Positions 54,346-63,375 are shown, counted from the first letter of the stretch. The stretch: 64,000 nt of DNA from Deltaproteobacteria bacterium (GCA_030694465.1 JAUXYJ010000068.1:185689-249688), one strand, 5' to 3'. The notes: generated from the sequence alone by a model not told the origin. Translations and numbers: made by a program.

Positions 54346-54839
54346 GTCCGACCTCTTCTATTCAGCACAAGCGTTTACCGCCCAATAGTGCATGTTCTCA
54401 AACGATCTTTTAGCGTTCTCGGGGCGAGATGGAGATGCAGTCATGCACATCCAGCAGTTTGAATCTCTCAAGGCGTCTGACACGAGGAGCCAATGGACCT
54501 CACCGCTTTGGCACCTTGGTAGATCAAGTTCCAATCCACAGCTAAGCCTGTCCTTGCCTCATCGAGTACTGCCCTTGGCTGTGTCTTCTCCCGCTCCTCC
54601 ACTGCCACGCCTCCAAGGCGCAAACCGTACCGCGGGTCATCATCCACAACAAGAACAGAGAATTGTCAGCCTCAACCGAGCTGACATGGGACATTCGTCT
54701 CTGCTTGGTCTCACGGTAGGCAAGCAATTTTGCTTATCAAATAGAACTTGGTGACACATCGGATCCCAGATGTCCTAGCCGCCCCGAGTCGAGTCGTAGC
54801 TCGCCACGACACCCGCGAGCTCGTCCGCGGCCGTGGTCA
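54346..54839. other. Gap upstream of the restriction operon
   Basis: About 490 bp. Short open frames on both strands have no recognisable features and look non-coding. The region next to 54345 must hold the operon promoter; a possible -35 TTGAGA is seen on the minus strand but the -10 is weak. Confidence 0.4.
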
Positions 54840-54970
54840 TTCCACAGTCACCATCCGCCTCCAGGAGACCCCGTAGCAGCATCTGGTGAGCACGATGCCC
54901 CCAGAACATGCCACGCCCAGCTCGCGCATCGCACGAGGGCCCCAGAGCCCATCGTGGACCGAGCCCATTG
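54840..54970 (-). pseudogene. Fragment of the peptidoglycan-binding/amidase gene junction
   Basis: The minus strand encodes 'DGLWGPRAMRELGVA', then runs on as 'SGGIVL...YGVSW..MVTV'. This matches the junction at 63300-63450, where 'DGLWGPNTARALGVA' ends one gene and the amidase start 'SRGILV...YRVPWARVVTW' follows. In this copy an extra base fuses the two frames. It is a remnant of about 130 bp. Confidence 0.6.
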
Positions 54971-55032
54971 CCGCGTCACCCTCTCGAATCCCAATGACGA
55001 CACGTCCCGCCATCGCGCGTATTCTCGCCGAC

Positions 55033-55581
55033 ATGGGGACCGATTCGAACACGCAAACCTGCTACCGGTGCAAAGAGACGCGGCCACTTGCTGCGTTCAC
55101 GCAACGGGTCGACAACCAGCACTACAACATGTGCCGTGAGTGCGTCTCAGAGATCCTTGCAGCGAGCCATTTAGAGCGTGGCCCGCGACATCGTCTCCCG
55201 CACACCGCCACCGAGCGCGTTTGCTACCTCTGACGTCGGACTCTCGAGAACAAAGCGTTCACGCGCAGGAGCAACGGCACCTACTTTTCGGCATGCAAAG
55301 ACTGCAACCGTCACGTGTTCGCGCAGCGCCGACTCTCACGCCTCGCCGGTGCAGAAGGCAGCTTTTCGACAGCCGAATGGGAGCGCTTGATCGCTGACTA
55401 TGACCGCTGCCCGATGTGCCGCCGCGCCTGGAGCGAGGTACCGCTGCTGCCGGGAAGGTCCAGTGTGATTACTGCCGATCACATCGTTCCGATCAGCAAG
55501 GGCGGCTCAAACGCCATCGAGAACATCCAGCCGCTCTGCTACTCGTGCAACTCGAAGAAGGGCGCCAAGGTGGAGCCGTAG
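55033..55581 (+). pseudogene. HNH endonuclease with two zinc fingers, interrupted by one TGA
   Basis: The reading frame runs from ATG 55033 to TAG 55581 (183 codons) with a single TGA at 55231-55233. First finger: CYRC...CREC. Second finger: CYL-(TGA)...CKDC, so TGA stands exactly where the second Cys of CxxC is expected. The HNH part follows: 'CPMC', 'ITADHIVPISKGGSN', 'NIQPLCYSCN'. One base change from TGC/TGT would explain it, making this a recent pseudogene. Recoding of UGA as selenocysteine is possible in principle, but no clear SECIS hairpin is seen (only GAAC-N5-GTTC). Confidence 0.82.
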
Positions 55582-55647
55582 GGGATGCTCACGAGCGCGC
55601 GACGCGTTCGCAAAACACAGCCAAGTCGAACCGCTACCCTCGCGCAT

Positions 55648-56280
55648 TCAGGGGAGCTTTGCGATGACATAGACCAGCCAGTAACTGGCACGCTGATTAT
55701 GACGGACCTCGTGCCAGTCGGCTAAGGGGACAGCGTCGAGGTAGAGGGTATTGCCTGTGTAGAGGGCCTCCCAACAATCAGCCCACGCCGCGTCGAGCGG
55801 TCCATTTTCTTCACCGACAGTCCACGGATCGCCCTGATCCTCATTCAGGGTGTTGAACCATCGAGCAATCTCGACGTTCGACGTAATTGCCGCGAGCACA
55901 CCCCACTTCTGGTTCAAATCGAGCAGCTGATGACGATGGGCGCCGGCAGGCTGGGGCACAAAACCCACGATCCGATTCCAGTCGGCTACGAACCCCTGCG
56001 CCTGGCCCATATCATCCATTCGCTTGAATTCCGCGATGGTGTACCCAGACGTCGCCGGGTCAACCGCAAGCAGATCGAAGCGCGCCGTGCTCCCTGCAGG
56101 ATGCGCAGAGTTCACCTCGCCATAAACCAAGTGTCCCGCGGCGCGAAACGCGTGGGCCATGTGGAGGGAGATGTTTCGTTCGAGCGCCTGGGCGTTGAGG
56201 TTGGTTGGAGGCCAGTAATAGTTGAGGCTCTCTCCGAGCGAAGCCCCGGCGCTTCGTACGAGGCGGTCCAGCTTGATCAT
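55648..56280 (-). CDS. PD-(D/E)xK-like protein of unknown function
   Basis: 210 residues. ATG 56280 has AAGGAG about 10 bases upstream. The core reads 'LERNISLHMAHAFRAAG' (Glu in helix 1), then 'ARFDLLAVDPATSGYTIAEFKRM', which gives Asp followed by E-x-K, the arrangement of PD-(D/E)xK nucleases. The rest is a mixed domain with many Trp. No family is recognised. It lies next to the HNH gene, convergent with it. Confidence 0.75.
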   Translation of the reverse strand: MIKLDRLVRSAGASLGESLNYYWPPTNLNAQALERNISLHMAHAFRAAGHLVYGEVNSAHPAGSTARFDLLAVDPATSGYTIAEFKRMDDMGQAQGFVADWNRIVGFVPQPAGAHRHQLLDLNQKWGVLAAITSNVEIARWFNTLNEDQGDPWTVGEENGPLDAAWADCWEALYTGNTLYLDAVPLADWHEVRHNQRASYWLVYVIAKLP

Positions 56281-56374
56281 GACGCTACTTGCTCCTTCAT
56301 GAGCGGATCCCATCGCCGCCCCATTGGCTGGGTGTACCCGCTCGGTCTGGCTAGGGTAATTACACGCGATTACT

Positions 56375-56755
56375 TCATCCCCAGCCCACCCCCACCCAGC
56401 CCTTCGCCCGCAGCACCCCAAAAGCCCCCGGCCCAGGGTCGCCGGGCCCGCGGTCCTCGGTGAAATTCGCGTGCGCAAAGAGCCCCTGCAGCCCCGCGTA
56501 CCGCCCTGCCCTCACCGCGCCCAGCACCCGCAGCTCCGCCGCCCCCTCGCGCCACGGAAGCACCCTCGCAACCCCGAACACCCGCGCCAAAACTTCGATC
56601 AGCTCGACGGCGCTGCGCAGCTGATCCGCGTGCAGCACGATCGCCCTCACCCGCTCTCGCCGTGGCTCTCGGTTGCTCGTGGACGGGCTTCGTTCAACCA
56701 GGTCACCACGCGCGCCCAGGGGGCCCGTTGCGATCGGGCTACGGCTCAATGTCAA
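56375..56755 (-). pseudogene. Internally deleted copy of the amidase gene
   Basis: The sequence matches the intact amidase (62746-63375) from near its start to its stop, but lacks about 234 bp (78 codons): 'RAIVLH' joins directly to 'ADQLRSAVEL'. The junction lies at a short shared sequence (CGT-CAGC). A second small loss of eight bases occurred between direct copies of GCTCGTG and shifts the frame. The zinc and Glu catalytic region is gone. The 5' end abuts the stop of the metalloprotease gene. Confidence 0.87.
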
Positions 56756-58112
56756 AAATGATTGTCACAGGCGAGGCCTGCAAACTCGCGGTGAGCTCAA
56801 GGACCTCCGTCGAGGTGCTCGTGGCGTTGACAGTGAGCGGCATTGTCAGCGTGCGCAGGGCACATTCAGCTGAAGGGTCACACGAAGTGCACGTCTTCAC
56901 AGTCACCTCTTGGTTGACCGCCGTGAGGTTGTACACGGGAAACACGCGCACGCGCGTCGCCGTGTCGTGCCGCACCCGAAGCCAAGTTCGGTAGGAATTT
57001 CCGTCCCGAATCCACGCGCTTGGCGAGGATACGAAAAAAGACAATGAGCGCGTCCCCATCGGAATCACAGCCGCCGTCGCACAGCTCGTTGGCCGAGGCG
57101 CAAGCGAGCGAATCTGCAGCGTAGAATCCCCACGACCGCTAAGCATCACGCGCCCCGCAGGCATCCACAAGACGTCCGGCTGAGAGGTGTCATACACCCT
57201 GATGCCGGTGTCGCACCGCCCTACCGCGAGGGCTCGGTTGTGCGTCGTCCCATCAAGCGCATACAGCCCTCCATCGAAGTCGATCACGCGCGGAGATTCG
57301 ATACCCCACGGAAAGCCATCGCGACATGAGTTAGGTGGCAATGGGAGCACGCCAGGGACCTCCACCACGGGTGCACTCTCACAGAGCATGCGCACACTCT
57401 CGTTGCCCGTGCGCTGCGGCGCGGCTAACGCTCGCCATTCTGCGAGCAAGCCGACGGTGCTCTGAGAGAATTCCCTGTTAAATACCACGTTGATCTGCGC
57501 AAGAGACGCATGGTGATCCAGGGTGTCGTAGACGCGCAGCACGGCAGCGAGACCGAAGCGCTGAACAAGGAACGCAACGAACCGCCCCGCTTCTGTGTAG
57601 AGCGCGGGGCGCAGAGGGTTTTGGTTCCACACTTCGCTCTCGATGCATGACTCGAGAAAGCCTCCTTGCACCATTCGGAAGTTGCCATTCTCGTCACCAA
57701 CATCCGACGCCCACTCCGCGAGACCCTCTTCGAGAAACGCCGGCGCGCGACCGAACGACTTGCCTGCGATCGCGTGGATCAACTCATGCGCGTGCACCCA
57801 CGAACTGACAAACACCTCATTGTTGTGAACGCAGTGGGTCGTGGAGCCGTCGTTGTAGCCTCCACACACAAACTCTCGGCGCGCATCGTTGAAGAACACG
57901 CGAATCTGTGGCGGAGCGACTCCGAATCGAGTCGACCAGCGCTCGATGAAGCGATCAGCGTACGCAATCGAGCCATCACATGGAGCCTCGGCTTCGGAGA
58001 CGTGCAACTCGACGAATCGCCCGCGAATCACGCGCTCGTGAGGGATCATCGGCGCACACCCAGACATGGTGCAGAGCGCCGTGAGCAGAGTCAGTCGAGC
58101 GAGCCATGTCAT
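56739..58112 (-). CDS. Lipoprotein with zinc-protease (HExxH) domain
   Basis: 457 residues. Signal ends in TMSGC (lipobox). The zinc motif is H-E-L-I-H (109-113) followed by 'FLEEGLAEW' with Glu128/129 as the third ligand, a gluzincin (MA clan) arrangement. Cys83/Cys94 flank the region before it. The C-terminal 200 residues are beta-rich domains with Cys pairs ('KTCTSCDPSAEC'). It is likely an outer-membrane-anchored protease; substrate unknown. Confidence 0.82.
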   Translation of the reverse strand: MTWLARLTLLTALCTMSGCAPMIPHERVIRGRFVELHVSEAEAPCDGSIAYADRFIERWSTRFGVAPPQIRVFFNDARREFVCGGYNDGSTTHCVHNNEVFVSSWVHAHELIHAIAGKSFGRAPAFLEEGLAEWASDVGDENGNFRMVQGGFLESCIESEVWNQNPLRPALYTEAGRFVAFLVQRFGLAAVLRVYDTLDHHASLAQINVVFNREFSQSTVGLLAEWRALAAPQRTGNESVRMLCESAPVVEVPGVLPLPPNSCRDGFPWGIESPRVIDFDGGLYALDGTTHNRALAVGRCDTGIRVYDTSQPDVLWMPAGRVMLSGRGDSTLQIRSLAPRPTSCATAAVIPMGTRSLSFFVSSPSAWIRDGNSYRTWLRVRHDTATRVRVFPVYNLTAVNQEVTVKTCTSCDPSAECALRTLTMPLTVNATSTSTEVLELTASLQASPVTIIFDIEP

Positions 58113-58435
58113 GGGACGATTCTCCGGGGAAGCCTAGGAGTCAGTACGACGTCGACGTGCTGCGCACCGCCATCGTCATTTTTTCAACCGCTCACTCACG
58201 CACTGCAAGATGCACGTTCACGACGCGACTGGCTTGGTCATCGTCTACAAACGCATAGAAGTTCGGCGCGTCGTAGCCCCTTAACCGGTCTCTTCGCACA
58301 AACGCGCCATCGCGATCGAACCGCGCACGATCGCTAGCTTTCTGGCTAGCAAACTACGCACTCGATCAATCGTCATCGCGATGGACCCGGCGCGAGTAGA
58401 CACCCTGCGCGTCGAGTACCCGCCAGCAAACAGCG
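58113..58435. other. Gap with decayed 5' end of the IS66 element
   Basis: 323 bp. The part next to 58436 probably holds the lost N-terminal coding part of the IS66 transposase, but frames are broken and no left-end repeat could be found. No other gene is seen. Confidence 0.4.
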
Positions 58436-59413
58436 TTGAGCTCTCGCGCGTGTGGACATCGGATGCACTCGATCGGCAGTGAAAATCGGACGATCTACGA
58501 GCGCCAACCTGTGCGCCACACCATGACAATCCACGTGCGACACAAGATGGTGTGCGCACGCCGCCCTCACCATGGCGTGCGATTGACCATGCCGATTGAA
58601 TCGCCCCTCAGCGGCGCGAGTCACGTCGTCGGATGTGACGCAACGACTGTAAAAATCCTGGCTCCAAAGCGATGTGATCGGCGCTCTGTGTACGTGTTTC
58701 ATGCGGATGGACACGTTGCATTTCGCGTGCTGGATCGAGGCGATGCGGAGTCTGTGTTTGCCGCGATCCCCGGATTTCGTGGCGTGATGATGTCGGACGC
58801 GGGGAGCGTGTTCACGAGTAAGCACCGCGAACAGCTGCAAATTCGCATGGCTTTGTGCAATGCCCACGCGCGTCGATACTTCTCAGATGCGCGCGAAACG
58901 GACAAGGCGACCGCCGATCACGCGCTTCGGCTCTATCGCAACGTCGCGCTCTACGAGCGCAGCTTCGCCTCGCTAGCGCCGAGCGCACGCGCCAAAGAAC
59001 GAGGCCGAATCATCGCGCCGATGATGGAAGCATTTTACAAATGGCTAAGCGAAAATCTGAGTAAAACGCGTCAAGGCACGCCGATCCCTGTTGCGTCGAG
59101 CTATCCATTCACGTTCCACGAAGGGATGACTGTGTTTGTGCGAGACGGTCGCGTCGCGTGGACCCACAACGAGAGCGAGCGGCATCTTCGACACATCGTG
59201 GTGGGCCGCAAAGCGTGGATGTTTCGCGGAAACATGAAGAGCGCAAAGGACGCCTGCGTGCTCTGGAGCTTGGCGATGAGCTGCAGAGTCAACAACGTCG
59301 ACCCGGAGAAGTACCTCGGGGATGTGCTTCGCGCGCTGCCCGACGTGAGCGCAAGCGGGCTGCACGCGTGGACCCCGCGAGCCTATGCGCTGCGACATGC
59401 ACGCGCGGATTGA
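58436..59413 (+). pseudogene. IS66-family transposase, truncated
   Basis: About 325 codons. The zinc-binding region ('CGHRMHSIGSENRTIYER') opens the frame, then the DDE core with Asp in 'VGCDATTVKIL', Asp in 'GVMMSDAGSVF', and Glu in 'NESERHLRHIVVGRKAWMF', ending 'VDPEKYLGDVLRAL'. The first 100-150 residues of a full IS66 TnpC and the accessory genes TnpA and TnpB are absent. A terminal-repeat-like sequence follows at 59428-59451. Confidence 0.85.
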
Positions 59414-59427
59414 GCAAGGGCGTGCGG

Positions 59428-59451
59428 GCATGGGGGTGTTGCAGTGGGTAC
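59428..59451 (-). repeat. Terminal-repeat-like sequence after the IS66 remnant
   Basis: The sequence GGGGGTGTTGCAGTGGGTAC and its flank match the right arm of the 84-bp MITE (44161-44188) with one change over about 22 bases. Its outer edge (GTACC) faces away from the transposase, as expected for the right end of the IS. Confidence 0.65.
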
Positions 59452-59597
59452 CTTCATCAGCGACCTGCTCGTTGTCGGGTACGACGCGCTCTGCGGGCGC
59501 GAAGGATAATCTAGTGGTCAGAGCCGCCATTGGTGCGGCCGTCGCGAGCGCGGGCATGATCGTGATATTGCGCGTCCGAGACCGAAAGAGACTCCCC

Positions 59598-60716
59598 ATG
59601 GCCACCGACGACCTCCTCGAAACCATACTGCGCGGCACCCCCTCCGAGCTCCAAGCTGCCCGCGCTCGCGTCGCCGACTCGCGTGGCAAGGGCGACCGCG
59701 GCGTCGTAGCGCGCGTCGAGCGTGCGGTCTCTGCCGCGCCCAGGGACACCATTTCGTTTGACCCGAGCGGCCACGCCACGGTGCGCGCAGGCGGCGAGGA
59801 GTTCTCCGGCGGGGTGTTCAAGGTTCGCAGCATCGCGTCGCTGCGGGAGGCCGTGGTCGCTCGTTCCGACGCTCCGACCAACTCGGTTCGCCTGTCGGTG
59901 CTCGAGGGACAGGACGCCGTCACGGATATCGGTGCGCTCCAGGCGATGGCGCCTACGTCGACGCTCTTCCAAGCAGCGTCGCAGTTCAACTGCCTAGAGT
60001 CGCCGGGGGCCTACCTCGCTCGGGTCACCGACTACCTATCAGACCCCACGCAGGGGCCGCGCGCGTCTATCTCCGCATTCCCGGCCACGCTTGTGCGTCA
60101 CTACGCCGCCCCCGACGAGGCCGGCGGTCGCTTCGTGCAGTCCGCCGAGCGGCAGCTCGACCTCTTGGCCAACGCGCTCCCTTCGACGCTGGGCCGTGTC
60201 GAGAGCGGTTACCTCCAAACGAAGCGTATCGCCGACCTTCCGGGAGCGGCACGCGCGCTGGAAGAGCGCTTCGAGCAGATTGCAGTGGGCGTGCACGACG
60301 AGGCGCAGGTCGTGCTCGGGCACGCGTGGGACGGTGGCGTCGATGGGGAGCCGCGTATCGCGCAGGTGTTCACGTCCACCTTGGCCGCGGGCGGCTACGG
60401 TGGCGGCGAGGCCTTCGGCGGCGCGCTCGAGACCATGTGCAGGCAGCTCCTGCGGGCAGCGTACTTGGGTACGCTCTTGGCCGCGCTGGACCTCGGCAAG
60501 CGCCGGGTGGTGCTGACGATGATCGGCGGCGGCGTCTTTGCCAACCCGCACACGCTCATCTGCGAGTGCGTTCTCTGGGCGATTGAAGAGGTCGAACGGA
60601 TGGGACGCGGTGAACTCGAGGTCGTGCTGAACGCACGGGACCTCTCTCGGCGTGTGGACCGCGTGGCCCTCCGCAACGCGTGCGAGCAGCGCGGCGGGGT
60701 ACTACGCGAGCTGTAG
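59598..60716 (+). CDS. Macro-domain-like protein of unknown function
   Basis: 372 residues from ATG 59598. The middle has 'FQAASQFNCLE' (about 123) and 'DPTQGPRASISAFPATLVRHY' in part (about 149-165); I recognise this pattern from a widespread uncharacterised family. Near the end, 'RVVLTMIGGGVFANP' (about 302-316) resembles the last ligand loop of macro/PARG-like folds. ADP-ribose-related binding is therefore possible but not shown. Its stop overlaps the convergent phosphoesterase gene by 15 bp. A longer upstream frame begins within IS debris and is not used. Confidence 0.78.
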   Translation: MATDDLLETILRGTPSELQAARARVADSRGKGDRGVVARVERAVSAAPRDTISFDPSGHATVRAGGEEFSGGVFKVRSIASLREAVVARSDAPTNSVRLSVLEGQDAVTDIGALQAMAPTSTLFQAASQFNCLESPGAYLARVTDYLSDPTQGPRASISAFPATLVRHYAAPDEAGGRFVQSAERQLDLLANALPSTLGRVESGYLQTKRIADLPGAARALEERFEQIAVGVHDEAQVVLGHAWDGGVDGEPRIAQVFTSTLAAGGYGGGEAFGGALETMCRQLLRAAYLGTLLAALDLGKRRVVLTMIGGGVFANPHTLICECVLWAIEEVERMGRGELEVVLNARDLSRRVDRVALRNACEQRGGVLREL

Positions 60717-61472
60717 CGCGTCCACGCCGCTGGCCACTGATCCATCCCGCGCCACCTTGAAGAAGCGTCGCTCGGGCAGCGCCACCGCCCAGAGCTCGCC
60801 CGTGTGGTCCGCGTCAGATGAGAGCGTGATGCGGTGGTCCGTCACAAAGTGCGGCCGCCCACCCTTGGGTCGGTGGGTGTGGCCGCTCACCACCACTTTG
60901 CCCCACGCGGGGTCCGAGACGGTCGCTAGCGCCTTGTCGCGGATCTGGTGGTGCTGGTGCGTCCCGGGCAGCGGCGTGCGCTGACTGAGATCCTCTAGCT
61001 GCGGCGCCACGGGCCCAGCGAGGAGCCCGGCGTGGACGAACACATGACCATCTTGCTCGTGGAACCACGGGAGCTCTTGAAGGAAATCCCGATGAGCCTG
61101 GGGCATCGCCCGCGCCAGCGCCTGCCCTGAGTCCACCCCGTAGGCACGAGGAGTACCTTTGCCAGCGTTCCAATAGTTCCCCGCCCAGCGCGAGCACCAC
61201 GCGTCACTCGGGGGCGCGCCCTGCCACCCCATCGACAGGACGCAGGCCAAGTCGTGGTTGCCCATGATGGGCACAAAGCGCTCTCCGCGTTCCTCGCGCA
61301 GCGCGACAAGCCTGTCGAGCAGCCCCGCGACGTCGGGGCCGTTGTCGACATAGTCCCCCAGCGTGACCAGCGTGTAGTCGGAACCAAAGCGCTGACTGAG
61401 CTTGTTTAAGAGCGCGTCAAAGAGCGTGAGGTGTCCGTGTAGGTCTGCGACGGCGACGATGGTGTTGTTCAT
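60702..61472 (-). CDS. PPP-type metallophosphoesterase (second of a pair)
   Basis: 256 residues from ATG 61472. Metal-site motifs: ADLHGH (residues near 8-13), GDYVDNG (in place of GDxxDRG), GNHD, and 'VVSGHTHRPKGG' near the end. It falls in the broad PPP/ApaH-like phosphoesterase superfamily; the substrate (protein, dinucleotide or RNA) cannot be read. It overlaps the upstream phosphoesterase by four bases (ATGA). Confidence 0.87.
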   Translation of the reverse strand: MNNTIVAVADLHGHLTLFDALLNKLSQRFGSDYTLVTLGDYVDNGPDVAGLLDRLVALREERGERFVPIMGNHDLACVLSMGWQGAPPSDAWCSRWAGNYWNAGKGTPRAYGVDSGQALARAMPQAHRDFLQELPWFHEQDGHVFVHAGLLAGPVAPQLEDLSQRTPLPGTHQHHQIRDKALATVSDPAWGKVVVSGHTHRPKGGRPHFVTDHRITLSSDADHTGELWAVALPERRFFKVARDGSVASGVDALQLA

Positions 61473-62494
61473 GGTGAGTCCCAACCTGCACTGTTCCAGA
61501 CCAGCTCGTGCTCCGGCCAGCGGTAGGCGCCGATGCACGCGGCGCGGCCAGCTTGAACCATTCCGTTGAAGTCCACGCACAAGAAGCGGTCAGCGAGGCC
61601 TAGCGCGAGACGACCGCGTCCTGGCCGCGAAGCCGCGTCCGAGCGGCGGGCGGCCTCCTGGCCTGGTGCGGTGACCAGGTGGCGTGGCGCTGTGGCGTCG
61701 CCCGCCGCCCTGGGTGGCATGTGCCAAAAGTGTCCAAAGACAACTGGCAGGTCCGTGGCGACGTCGCGCCCGTAGCGCTCGGGTTCCAACCACCACGTCA
61801 CGCGTTGCAATGACCACTGGCCGCCGTCCGGATCGACGACCTTTCCGACCTTCGGGTCGACGGGTTCCTCAAACCCCTTGATGAGCACCTCGGCGCACGT
61901 GTTGTGGCTCCCATCGCGACCCCACGCGGGCAGACGTTCCTTGCGTCCAGTCGGGGTGAAGGGACTCTCCAGGGAGATGTGGCGCTTCACCCAGGCCCAG
62001 GTGTCCTCCTGCGTGCTGGAGGCAGGCACGACCTGCGGTGCCAAGCCCTGCCGACAGAGTCGAACGCACTCGATGTGCCAGCAAGCGTGAACCAAGCGGA
62101 GCCCCGGGAGCTCGATCGCCAGAGGCAATGCAGCCAGGAAAGGCAGCTGCGCCTCCCAGGCCTCAGGGCGTTCGCGGATGTCCGCCAGGGTGTCCTTGTT
62201 GCTCCCGCGAGCACGTTTTCCCTCAACCCACGACTCGAGCAGGTTGAACTCGTGGTTGCCCATCAGGCAGTGCGCACGCCGATGCGCGCGCAGCTGCGCG
62301 ACAAGCTGCACCACTTCCAGACTCTGGGGCCCTCGGTCTACCAAGTCGCCCAAGAACACCAGTACCCGCCCGTCAGGATGAGCCCAGTCGCGCTCCTTCT
62401 CGTACCCAAGGTCGGCGAGCACTCCGAGCAGCGCGTCGAGCTGACCGTGCACGTCACCAACCACATCGATGCGATGGATGGGTGCGATTGGCAC
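61469..62494 (-). CDS. PPP-type metallophosphoesterase (first of a pair)
   Basis: About 341 residues. Full PPP signature: VGDVHGQ, LGDLVDRG, MGNHE, then 'LRLVHACWH' and 'VVFGHFWH'. The extended C-terminal half has 'LCVDFNGMVQAG', as in PrpE/ApaH-like enzymes that act on Ap4A or RNA ends. The start is uncertain: GTG 62494 places the family start shortly before the first motif; the frame is open further upstream to 62623. Coupled to the second phosphoesterase by a four-base overlap. Confidence 0.85.
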   Translation of the reverse strand: MPIAPIHRIDVVGDVHGQLDALLGVLADLGYEKERDWAHPDGRVLVFLGDLVDRGPQSLEVVQLVAQLRAHRRAHCLMGNHEFNLLESWVEGKRARGSNKDTLADIRERPEAWEAQLPFLAALPLAIELPGLRLVHACWHIECVRLCRQGLAPQVVPASSTQEDTWAWVKRHISLESPFTPTGRKERLPAWGRDGSHNTCAEVLIKGFEEPVDPKVGKVVDPDGGQWSLQRVTWWLEPERYGRDVATDLPVVFGHFWHMPPRAAGDATAPRHLVTAPGQEAARRSDAASRPGRGRLALGLADRFLCVDFNGMVQAGRAACIGAYRWPEHELVWNSAGWDSP

Positions 62495-62656
62495 ATCCAG
62501 CCCGCTCAACTTGGCACCCAAAACTGCGTGCGGCTTCCGCCGTTGTTCGTGGTCATATCCAGCGGACTGTACCGCACGGGTGTGACACTGCGGTTGGTGG
62601 ACTCTGCGGATGGCCCCGAGCATGCCGGTTGGGGCGACGCACGCGTCACGGCGGTG

Positions 62657-62678
62657 ACTGAGCCTCCCCCAGTTTCGT
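62657..62678 (-). repeat. 22-nt inverted repeat, right copy
   Basis: Reverse-complement match (21 of 22) to 41194-41215. It lies between the phosphoesterase gene and the amidase gene, at the point where accessory cargo ends. Confidence 0.7.
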
Positions 62679-62745
62679 CGACAGAGTCGCTGGGGAAGGT
62701 CCTAACTCTAGCGGGCCGTGCAGCGATCCCTCCGTTTTCAAGCCC

Positions 62746-63375
62746 TCACCACCCCACCCCCACCCAGCCCTTCGCCCGCAGCACCCCGAACGCCCCCGGC
62801 CCAGGGTCGCCGGGCCCTCGGTCCTCGGTGAAATTCGCGTGCGCAAAGAGCCCCTGCAGTCCCGCGTACTGCCCTGCCCTCACCGCGCCTAACACACGCA
62901 GCTGCGCTGCCCCGTCGCCCCAAGGAAGCACCCGCGGAATCCCAAATACGCGCGCCAAGACCTCGATCAGCTCGACCGCGCTGCGCAGTTGATCCGCGTA
63001 CAGCGCGGCGTCTTGTCCCTGCGCCATCTCGATGCCCACGGACCACGGATTCGCCGCGCCCGCGTGCCACGAAAACCACTGCGCCGGGTCCGACTGCTGA
63101 TAGACCGTGCCATCGCGATCCACAGTGAAATCCCAGCTCTTTCCCACTGCGCGTGAGTTCGCAGCGACGTAGCCGAGTCCGATGCTCGGGCCGCTTCCCG
63201 CGATGAGCTCGCCGAGGCGGCCCCAGGTCGTGTGCAGCACGATCGCCCTCACCCGCTCTCGCCGTGGCTCTCGGTTGCTCGTGAGCTCGTGGACGCGCGC
63301 GTCGTCCAACCAGGTCACCACACGTGCCCAGGGGACCCTGTAGCGGCGTCCCGCGACGAGGATGCCCCTGCTCAT
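62746..63375 (-). CDS. N-acetylmuramoyl-L-alanine amidase (Amidase_2 type)
   Basis: 209 residues from ATG 63375, which overlaps the stop of the gene before (ATGA). Zinc and catalytic features: His48 in IVLHTTWG, Glu in 'SVGIEMAQGQD', and 'LFAHANFTEDRGPGDPG' holding the second His and the Asp. It cuts the amide between muramic acid and the stem peptide. No signal peptide, so export may need another route, as in phage-like lysis cassettes. Partial copies are at 54.9 and 56.5 kb. Confidence 0.9.
   Translation of the reverse strand: MSRGILVAGRRYRVPWARVVTWLDDARVHELTSNREPRRERVRAIVLHTTWGRLGELIAGSGPSIGLGYVAANSRAVGKSWDFTVDRDGTVYQQSDPAQWFSWHAGAANPWSVGIEMAQGQDAALYADQLRSAVELIEVLARVFGIPRVLPWGDGAAQLRVLGAVRAGQYAGLQGLFAHANFTEDRGPGDPGPGAFGVLRAKGWVGVGW

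Noticed and set aside
54392..54754. An open frame of 120 codons upstream of the restriction operon
   Set aside because: No recognisable features, Ser/Pro/Leu-rich low-quality composition, and frames open on both strands; treated as non-coding.
56281..56478. N-terminal extension of the 210-residue PD-(D/E)xK-like protein
   Set aside because: The extension reads out of frame through the amidase pseudogene; the start at 56280 has a good ribosome site.
59385..59597. N-terminal extension of the macro-like protein
   Set aside because: The extension lies in IS66 terminal sequence and its repeat; ATG 59598 is the sensible start.
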